31,749 nt of DNA from Parcubacteria group bacterium Athens0416_74 (GTDB taxonomy: Bacteria; Patescibacteriota; Minisyncoccia; Phycocordibacterales; UBA2100): NCBI GenBank assembly GCA_007375785.1, contig VMEY01000006.1:1-31749 (forward strand), written 5' to 3'. The notes under the pieces are model-generated. The model saw only the letters and a program-made list of their open reading frames with translations, ran no database searches and had not been told where the DNA came from. Positions 15,215-23,736 of this stretch are shown one piece after another (the stretch's first letter is position 1; each line of letters begins with the position of its first letter). The position numbers and the translations under genes are program-made.

Positions 15215-15985
15215 CTACGCGAAATAGTCCACCGCATTCCTAAACAGCGCAATTCCCGGACCCTCTTCCGGTACGGGGGCACCGTCGCGCAGGTATCTCT
15301 CCTTTTCGCATGTCCACTGCGGGAGCTGTGTGAAGCGTATCGCGCGCTCGGGGTGCGGCATGAGGCCAAGAACCCGCCCGTCGTATGCCGTGACACCCGC
15401 GATATTCTCAAGTGCTCCATTGGGATTGCCCGGCAGGTCGAAGTGTTCGCTCATCGGCCCCCTCTCGTACCGAAGCGCTACCGCATCATCCTTTTTTAGC
15501 TGCGCCAGCGTCTTTTGGTCCGCGTAATACTTCCCCTCTCCGTGGGCAATCGGAAGCGAGAGTGACTCAATCCCGCGCAGCCACGGGCTATGTCCTTCGA
15601 CTTTCAAATCCACCCACCGGCAGATGAACCGTGCGGAGTCGTTGGCGATGAGTGCGCCCGGGAGCAGTCCCGCGCTCGTGAGAATCTGAAAGCCGTTGCA
15701 GATACCTATCGCGAGCGTATCTCGCTGCAAGAATGCATCCAACTCTTCTGAGAGGTGCTCCTTTACTCTATTCCCATACGCTTTGCCGGAGCCCGTGTCG
15801 TCACCATATGAAAAGCCTCCCGGGAATGCGAGTACTTGGGATTCCTTGAGCACCGACGGTGTCGCAATGATGTCGTTGATATGGCGTATGTGCGCCTCAG
15901 CCCCCGCAAACTCAAACGCAGCCTTAGTCTCCTCTTCGCAATTGAGTCCGTATCCCGAAAAGATTGTTACTTTTGGTTTTATCAT
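15215..15985 (-). CDS. purQ: FGAM synthase, glutaminase subunit
   Basis: A class I glutamine amidotransferase that supplies ammonia to PurL. 256 aa, with nucleophile Cys96 in AIGICNGFQIL, the PGGFSYGDD loop (55-63) and the His/Glu pair in LMPHPERA. Length and the internal WTCEKERYLRDG insertion match the amidotransferase part of large PurL rather than the short bacterial PurQ (about 225 aa). The ATG lies 2 nt after the purL stop, so translation is probably coupled. Its last 39 nt of homology recur downstream at 14442. Confidence 0.96.
   Translation of the reverse strand: MIKPKVTIFSGYGLNCEEETKAAFEFAGAEAHIRHINDIIATPSVLKESQVLAFPGGFSYGDDTGSGKAYGNRVKEHLSEELDAFLQRDTLAIGICNGFQILTSAGLLPGALIANDSARFICRWVDLKVEGHSPWLRGIESLSLPIAHGEGKYYADQKTLAQLKKDDAVALRYERGPMSEHFDLPGNPNGALENIAGVTAYDGRVLGLMPHPERAIRFTQLPQWTCEKERYLRDGAPVPEEGPGIALFRNAVDYFA
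15230..15268 (-). repeat. 39-bp perfect direct repeat, copy 2 (in the purQ 3' end)
   Basis: This copy is part of intact purQ and encodes its last residues before DYFA-stop. The period between the copies is 788 bp and holds exactly one gene plus its -10 box. Confidence 0.95.
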
Positions 15986-15987
15986 AG

Positions 15988-18948
15988 TTACCAGTCTTTA
16001 AAGGATGCGCGGTATGCAGCGGTGAGTGTACCGAGCGGAATCTTGAGCGTGCTCGAACCCGCGATAAGCGAAAGCTCACTCCCTTTCACCGTACCGATGC
16101 GTGTGCACTTCGCGCCCTTCATCGCCTTTTCAAACTCCGCCTCCATGCCGGCGCGCACGCTTACGAGAACACGACCCTGACTCTCCGAAAAAAGTATCGC
16201 ATCGTCGGATGATGCGTTGCCCGGAAGCTGAGAGAGATCGAGTAGTGCGCCGAGCTGTCCTCCAATTGCCGACTTCGAGAGCGCTACCGCGAGGCCTCCG
16301 CGCCCCACAGAGAGCGCCGACGCGATACAGCCTTTTTGTATCGCATGCTCGAGCGCTCTGTATGCGAGAAGGTTCTTCTTCGTGTGCGTGCGAGGCACGC
16401 CAGTCCCGACGTATGTTTTCTTTGCCTTTTCAGAGAGGAGAGCAAAGTACTCAGAAGCACCGAGTTCGTCGTGCGTCTCACCTATCAGATATATGCGGTC
16501 ACCCTCGGCCTTGAAATCTATTGTCACGGCACGCGAGACATCGTCGATGACACCGATGGCGGAAATCAAAAGGGTTGGCGGTGCGGCGATGTGTATCTTT
16601 TTGCCCTTTGCGTCAAAACCGCGGAAGTCGTTGAACATGCTGTCTTTGCCGGAAATGTACGGCGTACCATACGCGACCGCGGTGTCGTAGACGGCTTTTG
16701 CCGACTCTTTGAGCTCGTACAATCTCTCCGGCGTATTTGAAGAAGACCAGCAGAAATTGTCCAGAACCGCGAGATGCTCAAGCGAGGCACCGGCACACAC
16801 AGCGCTGCGCACTGCTGCATCTATCGAGGCAGCAGCCATCGCATATGTATCGATATCCGAGTACCAAGGGAAAAATCCATGACTGAGCACCACGCCCTTT
16901 TTTGAGTGAGGAAGTGGCTGGATGACACCTGCGTCCGCATTCACTCGCCCCCTACCCTGGAGTGGCTTCGTGACCGACGTGCCCTGCACTTCATGGTCGT
17001 ATTGCTGCGAGATAAACGAAATACTGCCGATATTGGAGCGAGAGAGAAGTGCAAGCAGAGACTTCTCGAGCGGCACGTTTCGAATACTCTTCGGCGGCTC
17101 GATATTCGTATAGACCGGCTTCCGAGTCTTCTGATGTTCGACAGGCCTTCCGTCGTGAAGGAATTCCATGTGCATATCCATAATCGTCTTGCCTTTGTAC
17201 TTCACGACGCACTTCCCCGAGGCGGTAAATTCGCCCACTACGCACGCTTCGACATCGTGTCTGTCGAAAAGTTTCTTTAATTCCTTCCAGTGCTTCTTTG
17301 GCACGGCAAATGTCATACGCTCCTGCGACTCCGAAATCCAAATCTGCCAGGGTGAGAGGCCCGGGTATTTGAGCGGTACTTTCTCGAGATTCACGAGTGC
17401 GCCGCCGCATTCTTTTGCCATCTCCGCGATGGAGCACGAGATACCACCCGCGCCGTTGTCGGTGATACTGGTGTAGAGCGCTCTATCGCGCGCCTCACGC
17501 ACCACCGCATCCGACATTTTCTTTTGCGTAATAGGGTCACCTATCTGCACCGCGGTAGCGGGCGACCCGCTCGCGAGTGCTTCAGAAGAAAATGTTGCGC
17601 CGTGTATGCCATCGAGGCCCACTCTCCCGCCCGCGACAACGATGTAATCTCCCGCTCGCGCTTTTTTCTTGTGAAGTACCCTGCCTGCACTTTTGCGCGG
17701 CAAGAAACCGACTGTACCGGCAAAAACAAGCGGTTTGCCGCGATACCGCGGATCAGTCGCGACAAAGCCGAGCGGCGTCGGTATGCCGCTTTGGTTGCCG
17801 CCCGCATTTACGCCCCTGATAACACCTTCAAGAATGCGGCGAGACGGCAGCAGCGGCTGCTTCTTAGCAGCGTCTCGATACACCGGCACGTCTTTATGAG
17901 GGTCTCCTACGCAATAACCGTACACATTGGCAATCGGTTTTGCTCCGAGCCCAAAACCGAGTGCGTCACGATTCACTCCCACAATGCCGGTAATAGCGCC
18001 GCCAAACGGGTCCAGCGCCGACGGAGAATTATGTGTCTCCACTTTGTGGGTAACAATGTATTCACCGTCGAATGCGATACCGCCCGCGTTGTCGGTAAAT
18101 ACCGAGAGACAAAAGTCTCTCTTTCCCTTTGATTTTCGAATCTTCTGCGTCGCCCCCTTTATGTATCGTTTGTAAATTCCCTCTTTCACTTCATCTATCG
18201 GGTCCGCAAATATGGAGTGCTTGCAATGTTCGGACCACGTCTGGGCCAGTGATTCGAGCTCTATGTCGGTCGGCAACCGCTTGAGCTTCCTGTAGTGCGA
18301 CTGAATCGTCTTCATTGCATTGAGCGAGAGCGCGAGCGGTCCGCGGCGCGTGCCGTCGGGATTGGCGACGCCCTCTTTCCCGATTCGTACAAGCTCGTCG
18401 TCAGAGACATCGAGGCTCACCGCATCGACAGCAACACGCTCGTGCAGATGCACCTGGGGTACCACGATAGGAAGCCCGCGCTTGGCTTGCTTGGCGTCAT
18501 AGATAGAGGCCCGTTCAATGAGCGGATTGTGAAGCTCTCGCGCCATTGCCTCCGCATCACTCCGCGACACTCCATCGAGAAATACAAAGAAGGATGTGTA
18601 CACATCTTCGTCTTTTTTGAGTTTCTTTCCCAGCGCATCCTCGAGCATCTGACGCGCTGTCTTTGCCACATTGTCCGTGACGCCCGGGTGGAAGCCTATT
18701 TCGATGACGAAGGTGTATTTCTTCGGTGCAATCACCCGCGAAGTCGAGTACTCATCGATGAGCGGGTTTGTGAGGCGCCTCGCGAACGTATCGATCTCCT
18801 TCGCTGTGAGCTTTGCGTCGACAGTATACGCTTGTGCGACTGCCACAGACCGAATCTTCGACCCGGGAAAGATGTCCCGGAGCGTGCGGAGGTAGCCGAG
18901 AGCTCGCGCATCTTCGACTTTCGCCGCTACCGTAATCCGCCGAGTCAT
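15988..18948 (-). CDS. purL: FGAM synthase, large subunit with duplicated PurS-like N-terminus
   Basis: PurL converts FGAR to FGAM with ATP and ammonia from PurQ. The catalytic part starts near residue 230 (LAQTWSEHCKHSIF) and contains VETHNSPSALDPFGGA, the GGRVGLDGIHGATFSS loop and SDNGAGGISCS-like ITDNGAGGISCSIAEM. About 160 residues precede it as two related PurS-like modules, the first ending RRLTNPLID and the second RELHNPLIERASIYD. The protein is 986 aa from ATG 18948, chosen because TATCAT (18961-18956) lies 7 nt upstream. GTG 18972, directly after the folA stop, and ATG 18957 are alternatives. PurQ is a separate gene, so the layout is intermediate between large PurL and PurSQL. Confidence 0.95.
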   Translation of the reverse strand: MTRRITVAAKVEDARALGYLRTLRDIFPGSKIRSVAVAQAYTVDAKLTAKEIDTFARRLTNPLIDEYSTSRVIAPKKYTFVIEIGFHPGVTDNVAKTARQMLEDALGKKLKKDEDVYTSFFVFLDGVSRSDAEAMARELHNPLIERASIYDAKQAKRGLPIVVPQVHLHERVAVDAVSLDVSDDELVRIGKEGVANPDGTRRGPLALSLNAMKTIQSHYRKLKRLPTDIELESLAQTWSEHCKHSIFADPIDEVKEGIYKRYIKGATQKIRKSKGKRDFCLSVFTDNAGGIAFDGEYIVTHKVETHNSPSALDPFGGAITGIVGVNRDALGFGLGAKPIANVYGYCVGDPHKDVPVYRDAAKKQPLLPSRRILEGVIRGVNAGGNQSGIPTPLGFVATDPRYRGKPLVFAGTVGFLPRKSAGRVLHKKKARAGDYIVVAGGRVGLDGIHGATFSSEALASGSPATAVQIGDPITQKKMSDAVVREARDRALYTSITDNGAGGISCSIAEMAKECGGALVNLEKVPLKYPGLSPWQIWISESQERMTFAVPKKHWKELKKLFDRHDVEACVVGEFTASGKCVVKYKGKTIMDMHMEFLHDGRPVEHQKTRKPVYTNIEPPKSIRNVPLEKSLLALLSRSNIGSISFISQQYDHEVQGTSVTKPLQGRGRVNADAGVIQPLPHSKKGVVLSHGFFPWYSDIDTYAMAAASIDAAVRSAVCAGASLEHLAVLDNFCWSSSNTPERLYELKESAKAVYDTAVAYGTPYISGKDSMFNDFRGFDAKGKKIHIAAPPTLLISAIGVIDDVSRAVTIDFKAEGDRIYLIGETHDELGASEYFALLSEKAKKTYVGTGVPRTHTKKNLLAYRALEHAIQKGCIASALSVGRGGLAVALSKSAIGGQLGALLDLSQLPGNASSDDAILFSESQGRVLVSVRAGMEAEFEKAMKGAKCTRIGTVKGSELSLIAGSSTLKIPLGTLTAAYRASFKDW

Positions 18949-18972
18949 TGTCCGCATGATAGCCTCTGACAC

Positions 18973-19506
18973 CTATCGCGACAAATCGACCCATCGATAC
19001 GCGAGCCCTTCGAATTCTCGATGCTCATCAGAGAGTACGCGGGTGAAATCCTGCTCGTATGCCGGGAAAAATGAGTCCGCCTCTCCGCCAGCCGGCGGAT
19101 TCGCATCAATCAGAGTGAGTTTCAAAATATCAGTATACGGTAGCGCCGCTTCATATATCTGCGCACCGCCCCCGATTGAGACCTGTTCGCTATCGAGTGC
19201 TTTTCCCTTTTCGATTGCTTCTTCTACCGAAGCAACGAACTCCACATTGCCCCATGATGGAGAAACGTTCTCCCTCATCGCGGAGGGGTCGCGTGTAACC
19301 ACGATGTTCTGCCGCCCGGGAAGTGGCTTGCCCAAGTACCCCACGATGGATTCAAATGTCTTTCTGCCGAGAACGATGGGGTGACCCGCCGTGAGCTCTT
19401 TGAATCGGTGTAGGTCATCCGGTATTCGCCAGAGCAATTCGTTGCCTCTCCCGAGCTCGCGGTTGCGCCCAATCGCTGCTATCGCCACGACTTTTGCGCC
19501 TTTCAT
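18973..19506 (-). CDS. folA: Dihydrofolate reductase
   Basis: It reduces dihydrofolate to tetrahydrofolate with NADPH, closing the cycle opened by ThyA. 177 aa. It opens MKGAKVVAIAAIGRNRELG, with LLWRIPDDLHRFKELTAG (Trp26, catalytic acid at Asp31), then VLGRKTFESI (the NADPH-binding GRKT) and the GGGAQIYEAAL motif (about 111-121). The start is ATG 19506; TATATT (19520-19515) with TG one nt before it stands 8 nt upstream, so the transcript may be leaderless. purL follows immediately on the same strand, which links folate and purine synthesis. Confidence 0.95.
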   Translation of the reverse strand: MKGAKVVAIAAIGRNRELGRGNELLWRIPDDLHRFKELTAGHPIVLGRKTFESIVGYLGKPLPGRQNIVVTRDPSAMRENVSPSWGNVEFVASVEEAIEKGKALDSEQVSIGGGAQIYEAALPYTDILKLTLIDANPPAGGEADSFFPAYEQDFTRVLSDEHREFEGLAYRWVDLSR

Positions 19507-19571
19507 ATGAGCGGAATATACCACACCTCATTTCCCCTTTACCTGCAATCCTGCTCTCGTAACCTGGGGGC

Positions 19572-19577
19572 TATAAT
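19572..19577 (+). promoter_or_regulatory. -10 TATAAT, leaderless promoter of the CYTH gene
   Basis: A perfect TATAAT, 8 nt (GACCGTCC), then ATG 19586. The gap to divergent folA is only 79 nt and also holds the folA -10 at 19515-19520 on the other strand. Confidence 0.72.
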
Positions 19578-19585
19578 GACCGTCC

Positions 19586-20260
19586 ATGCAGACGTACGAA
19601 GTTGAAATAAAGTCACTGCTCGGCAACCCGGAAAATGCGCAAAAAGTGCGCGACGCTCTCAAGCAGGCCGACCCCTCGTGCACAATTCTCTCTCGCAACA
19701 AGCAACGCAATCACTACTTCATCGGAGGCGAGCTCTTAAACCTGGCCGAAGTCATGCGCGAACACCTCTCTGTCGAGGCGGCGGCTCGGCTCGACGACCT
19801 CGCGGCAAAAGCGACGGATTTCTCGGTCCGCACGAGGGACAAAGACGGTCAGGTGCTACTCGTAGTGAAGGCGTCCCTCGGAGCCGACTCAAGCGCCAAT
19901 GGTGTCGCACGGCTCGAGTTTGAAGAATGGGTCCAGCTTACGCTCGAAGAGCTCGACGCGCTCGTACTTTCCGCCGGATTCATGTATCAGGCAAAGTGGT
20001 CGCGGGAGCGTGAGGAGTACGTGGCACACGGCATCAACATCACGCTCGATAAAAATGCCGGCTATGGTTGGCTCGCAGAATTTGAGAAGGTCGTCGACGA
20101 CGCGGCAAAGGTGACGCAGGCACGTTCCGACATCGAAGAATTTATGAAGAGCATAGGTGTGCGTGAGCTTCCGCAAGACAGACTTGAGAGGATGTTCGCC
20201 TTCTACAATGCGCATTGGTCCGAGTATTACGGCACCGACAATATATTTACTATAGACTAA
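19586..20260 (+). CDS. CYTH-domain phosphohydrolase (adenylate cyclase 2/ThTPase superfamily)
   Basis: 224 aa. The N-terminal EVEIK (Glu5, Glu7, Lys9) is the ExExK signature that binds triphosphate and metal in CYTH proteins. Further tunnel strands supply SVRTRDKDG and VLLVVKASL, then RLEFEEW, KWSREREEYV, INITLDKNAGYGWLAEFE: the alternating charged strands of a triphosphate tunnel fold, with a GxGxxxE-like late motif. Members act as class IV adenylate cyclases, thiamine triphosphatases or inorganic triphosphatases; which applies here cannot be told. The dcd gene starts 5 nt after its stop. Confidence 0.88.
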   Translation: MQTYEVEIKSLLGNPENAQKVRDALKQADPSCTILSRNKQRNHYFIGGELLNLAEVMREHLSVEAAARLDDLAAKATDFSVRTRDKDGQVLLVVKASLGADSSANGVARLEFEEWVQLTLEELDALVLSAGFMYQAKWSREREEYVAHGINITLDKNAGYGWLAEFEKVVDDAAKVTQARSDIEEFMKSIGVRELPQDRLERMFAFYNAHWSEYYGTDNIFTID

Positions 20261-20265
20261 CTACC

Positions 20266-20835
20266 ATGTTCCTCTCCGACACAGACATAAAGAAAGCAGT
20301 AAAGAGCGGCGAGATTACCCTTGAGCCGTTCGACACATCCCGTCTGCAGCCCGCTTCGTACGATATCCTCCTTGGCAACAAATTCGTCGAGAACGACGCA
20401 AGCTCTACACACTACGTCGACCCCGCTCGTAAGATTTACGCAAAAACCACGGAGAAGATTATTAAAGACGGCGATGAGTTTATCCTTCATCCCGGCGTAT
20501 CGGTACTCGGCCTCTCAAAAGAATTCTTCGGTACCGACCACTTTCTCATACAAGTCGGCGGCAAGTCCTCGCTCGCACGCATTGGGCTCATGATTCACAA
20601 CACTGCGGGCATCATCAACCCCGGACACTTTCTCAACATTACGTTTGAGATAACCAACCAGAGCAACATCCCGATAATCTTGCGTCCCGGCATGGAAATC
20701 GCACAAATAACATTCTCAAAGCTCTCCTCCCCTCCTGAGCGCAACTACAAGACGGTCGGTCGCTTCGCCAAAGACAACTGGAAACACTTCGTCCCCGCGA
20801 AGAGTTCAAAAAAGAAGAGGGTCTCCAAAAAGTAA
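20266..20835 (+). CDS. dcd: dCTP deaminase
   Basis: It deaminates dCTP toward dUTP/dUMP, supplying thymidylate synthase. From ATG 20266 the protein is 189 aa and opens MFLSDTDIKKAVKSGEI, the family's normal start. Motifs are LQPASYDILLG (28-37), the trimer loop GGKSSLARIGL (98-108), AGIINPGHFLNITFEITN (114-131, with the family catalytic Glu in TFEI) and LRPGMEIAQITF. A Lys-rich tail is added. Whether it is mono- or bifunctional (dCTP deaminase/dUTPase) is not decided. thyA follows after one nt. Confidence 0.95.
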   Translation: MFLSDTDIKKAVKSGEITLEPFDTSRLQPASYDILLGNKFVENDASSTHYVDPARKIYAKTTEKIIKDGDEFILHPGVSVLGLSKEFFGTDHFLIQVGGKSSLARIGLMIHNTAGIINPGHFLNITFEITNQSNIPIILRPGMEIAQITFSKLSSPPERNYKTVGRFAKDNWKHFVPAKSSKKKRVSKK

Positions 20836-20836
20836 T

Positions 20837-21799
20837 ATGAGCAACCACCCCGAGTATCAGTATCTGGATCTCTTGAGAGAGACGCTCGAGAAGGGTGAGC
20901 AGCAGGTAGATAAAGGCACGGGCGTAAAGACCTACAGCGTATTCGGCAGACAGATACGTTTTGACCTCTCAGAAGGCTTCCCGCTCCTCACCACGAAGAG
21001 GGTGTATTGGAATGGCGTCTTGCATGAGCTCTTCTGGTTTATGTCGGGACAGAGCAATATCAAGTACCTCGTCGATAACAACGTCCACATCTGGGACGAC
21101 TACCCGCACAAGATTTACTCAGAGAAAGCCGAGAAGCGTCTGGTGCCCACGATGACGAAAGATGAGTTCATCGCCAAGATAAAAGACGATGCCGCATTTG
21201 CAAAGGAGCATGGTGAGCTGCCGCACATCTACGGCGAGAGTTGGAGGCGATGGCCGGCGGAGGATGGCCGCACCGTGGATCAGCTCGGCTGGGCTATCGA
21301 GGAGCTTCGCCGTGACCCTGATGCGCACAACACGCTGGTGACCTCATGGAATCCGCAGTACCTCTACTCGATGGCTCGCCCGGGGGAGGGCGCACGCTTC
21401 CCTATCTGCCACAACATGTATCAGCTCAACATCAAACACGGCAAAGTGTGCCTGCAGCTGTACCAGAGGAGCGCCGATGTCTTTCTCGGCGTGCCGTTCA
21501 ACATTGCGAGCTATGCGCTCCTCACGGCGATCGTCGCCAAGATTCTAGGTCGTGAACCGGGAGAATTCGTCCACACGTTCGGCGACCTCCATATCTATGA
21601 GAATCACAAAGAGCAGGCACTCGAACAGCTCTCGCGCGAACCCAATCCTCTTCCGAAGATCTCATTCAATCACGATTTTGATTCACTTGATTCGTTCAAG
21701 CCCGAATACGTCACGCTGACCGATTATGTCCCGCACGCCGGTATCAAAGCGGAGCTCACGGTCGCGGGCGGGTACAACAAGGACCTGCACGGTGCATAA
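20837..21799 (+). CDS. thyA: Thymidylate synthase
   Basis: It methylates dUMP using methylene-tetrahydrofolate. 320 aa: FPLLTTKRVYW (48-58), HELFWFMSG, YGESWRRWP (132-140), nucleophile Cys191 in RFPICHNMYQLN, the dUMP phosphate site LYQRSADVFLGVPFN (208-222) and HTFGDLHIYENH. The usual PPCH motif reads FPICH and the C-terminus is shorter than in E. coli, but all key residues are present. The ATG is one nt after the dcd stop (TAA-T-ATG). With folA and glyA it completes the thymidylate cycle in this window. Confidence 0.97.
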   Translation: MSNHPEYQYLDLLRETLEKGEQQVDKGTGVKTYSVFGRQIRFDLSEGFPLLTTKRVYWNGVLHELFWFMSGQSNIKYLVDNNVHIWDDYPHKIYSEKAEKRLVPTMTKDEFIAKIKDDAAFAKEHGELPHIYGESWRRWPAEDGRTVDQLGWAIEELRRDPDAHNTLVTSWNPQYLYSMARPGEGARFPICHNMYQLNIKHGKVCLQLYQRSADVFLGVPFNIASYALLTAIVAKILGREPGEFVHTFGDLHIYENHKEQALEQLSREPNPLPKISFNHDFDSLDSFKPEYVTLTDYVPHAGIKAELTVAGGYNKDLHGA

Positions 21800-21836
21800 T
21801 TTCCCTATGAGCTAATTCCTTACAGACTTTATCCAC

Positions 21837-21842
21837 TAAATT
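21837..21842 (+). promoter_or_regulatory. -10 like TAAATT before glyA
   Basis: TAAATT, 8 nt (CTCACTCT), then ATG 21851, in the 51-nt gap after thyA. It fits the leaderless spacing seen elsewhere, though the hexamer is less ideal and no -35 is clear. Confidence 0.45.
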
Positions 21843-21850
21843 CTCACTCT

Positions 21851-23122
21851 ATGAAAAATCTCTATCCGCATATCAAGAAACAAGATAAGAAGGTATTTGC
21901 CGCAATCGAAGGCGAAGAGAAGCGCCAGGCGGAAGGTCTGGAGCTCATCCCCTCGGAGAACTACGTGTCCCAGGCGGTTCGCGAAGCCAACGCCTCAGCG
22001 CTTACCAACAAGTACTCGGAGGGATACCCAGGCAAGCGCTATTACGGCGGCCAAGAGTTCACCGACGAAGTGGAGATGATTGCGATCGAACGCGCCAAGA
22101 AGCTCTTCGGAGCAAAGTACGCCAACGTGCAGCCTCACGCAGGTGCGCCGGCAAACGTCGGTATGTACTTTGCGCTCCTCGAACCAGGAGACACCGTGCT
22201 CGGCATGGATCTCTCGCATGGTGGACACCTCACGCACGGTCACCCCGTCACCTATCTCACCAAAATATTCCGCTTTGTCCGCTACAAGATGAAGGATGTG
22301 GAGACGGGAGAAATCGATTACGACGAGATGCGCAAGGTCGCAAAGAAAGAACGTCCAAAGATAGTCCTCGCCGGTTATTCCGCCTACCCTCGTGAGCTCG
22401 ACTACGATAAGTTTGTCTCCATCGCACGCGAAGTTGGCGCCTACGCGGTCATGGATATCGCGCATATCGCGGGACTCATCGCAGGCAAGGCGGTGCGCAA
22501 TCCTTTCGACCATGGCTTCGACATCATGACCACCACCACACACAAGACGCTCCGCGGCCCGCGTGGCGGTATGATTCTCACGCGAGAAGATGCCGATTTT
22601 GCGAAGAAAATCGACAAGAGCATATTCCCTGGATTACAGGGCGGACCCCTCATGCACAACATCGCAGCGAAGGCAGTGTGCTTCGGTGAGGCGCTCTCCC
22701 CCAAATTCCGCGTCTACGCCAAGCAGGTATTGAAGAACGCAAAAGCGATGGAAAAAGTATTTGCTACAAACAATGTGCGCATGTTGACTGGCGGCACGAG
22801 CAATCACCTCATCCTCGCCGACGTGTGGGGCAGCATGGGTATCTCCGGCAAGGAAGCAGAGACGCTCCTCGACGAAGTCGGTATGACACTCAACAAAAAC
22901 TCAATCGCAGACGATGTACGAGGCCCCATGGATCCCTCGGGCATCCGCTTTGGCACACCCGCCATCACGACGCGCGGATTCAAGGCAAAAGAGTCAACGA
23001 AGGTCGCTGAGCTCATGATTGAGGCGCTCAAAAACAAGAGCAACAAAAAAGTACATAAGCGTATTCGTGAAGATGTTCGCAAACTCTGCAAACGCTTCCC
23101 CATCCCCGAATCGTTTGTTTAA
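21851..23122 (+). CDS. glyA: Serine hydroxymethyltransferase
   Basis: A PLP enzyme that moves the serine hydroxymethyl group to tetrahydrofolate, giving glycine and methylene-THF for ThyA and purine synthesis. 423 aa: LIPSENYVS (32-40), NKYSEGYPGKRYYGG (53-67), HAGAPANVGMYFAL, the PLP-lysine motif TTTTHKTLRGPRGG (Lys232) and RFGTPAITTRGFK. The usual 'SGSQAN' motif reads HAGAPAN. Near normal length (about 420). The DedA gene starts 2 nt after the stop. Confidence 0.97.
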   Translation: MKNLYPHIKKQDKKVFAAIEGEEKRQAEGLELIPSENYVSQAVREANASALTNKYSEGYPGKRYYGGQEFTDEVEMIAIERAKKLFGAKYANVQPHAGAPANVGMYFALLEPGDTVLGMDLSHGGHLTHGHPVTYLTKIFRFVRYKMKDVETGEIDYDEMRKVAKKERPKIVLAGYSAYPRELDYDKFVSIAREVGAYAVMDIAHIAGLIAGKAVRNPFDHGFDIMTTTTHKTLRGPRGGMILTREDADFAKKIDKSIFPGLQGGPLMHNIAAKAVCFGEALSPKFRVYAKQVLKNAKAMEKVFATNNVRMLTGGTSNHLILADVWGSMGISGKEAETLLDEVGMTLNKNSIADDVRGPMDPSGIRFGTPAITTRGFKAKESTKVAELMIEALKNKSNKKVHKRIREDVRKLCKRFPIPESFV

Positions 23123-23124
23123 AC

Positions 23125-23736
23125 ATGTTCTTCGGCATCGACCTCACAGACCTCCTCCAGCTCGTCGGCTACCCGGGCGTCTTCGCCATCATATTTGCGG
23201 AGTCCGGCCTTATCGTAGGCTTCTTCTTGCCGGGCGCGTCACTCCTCTTCACCGCCGGACTCCTCGCCGCTGCGGGTGTCTTCAACCCGTTCATTCTCAT
23301 CCCGCTCGTCACACTCGCGGCAATCCTTGGCGACAACGTGGGCTATTGGTTTGGCAATAAAGTAGGTATCAAGCTTTTCACAAAGCCCGATTCGCGATTC
23401 TTCCACCAAGAGCATCTCCGCCGCACGCAACACTTCTACGAAAAGCACGGTGCGAAGGCAATAATCCTTGCTCGCTTCATCCCTATCATCCGCACGTTTA
23501 CGCCGATTGTGGCGGGTATCGCGAGCATGAATTACCGCACTTTCTTCATCTGCAACGTCGTCGGCGCACTTGCATGGGCTACGGGCGTGACGACTGCAGC
23601 GTATATTCTCGGTACGCGCTTCCCGTTTATCGGTGACTACATAGAAATTGTCATCGTGACAATAATTGCTGTCACTCTCATCCCGCTCTTTTGGGAAATG
23701 TTTAAGCAGTACCGCTCGAGGAACGAAGTTGTGTAA
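23125..23736 (+). CDS. DedA-family membrane protein (SNARE-associated/VTT domain)
   Basis: A 203-aa integral membrane protein with an early acidic motif FAESGLIVGFFLPG (about 25-38) and the family signature ARFIPIIRTFTPIVAG (about 114-129), where Arg and Pro lie in a re-entrant loop. About five hydrophobic helices. DedA proteins are linked to lipid flipping and proton-motive-force homeostasis. It is translationally coupled to glyA (2-nt gap). Its last 35 nt overlap the 3' end of the ROK gene on the other strand. The cytoplasmic tail is short and basic. Confidence 0.93.
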   Translation: MFFGIDLTDLLQLVGYPGVFAIIFAESGLIVGFFLPGASLLFTAGLLAAAGVFNPFILIPLVTLAAILGDNVGYWFGNKVGIKLFTKPDSRFFHQEHLRRTQHFYEKHGAKAIILARFIPIIRTFTPIVAGIASMNYRTFFICNVVGALAWATGVTTAAYILGTRFPFIGDYIEIVIVTIIAVTLIPLFWEMFKQYRSRNEVV

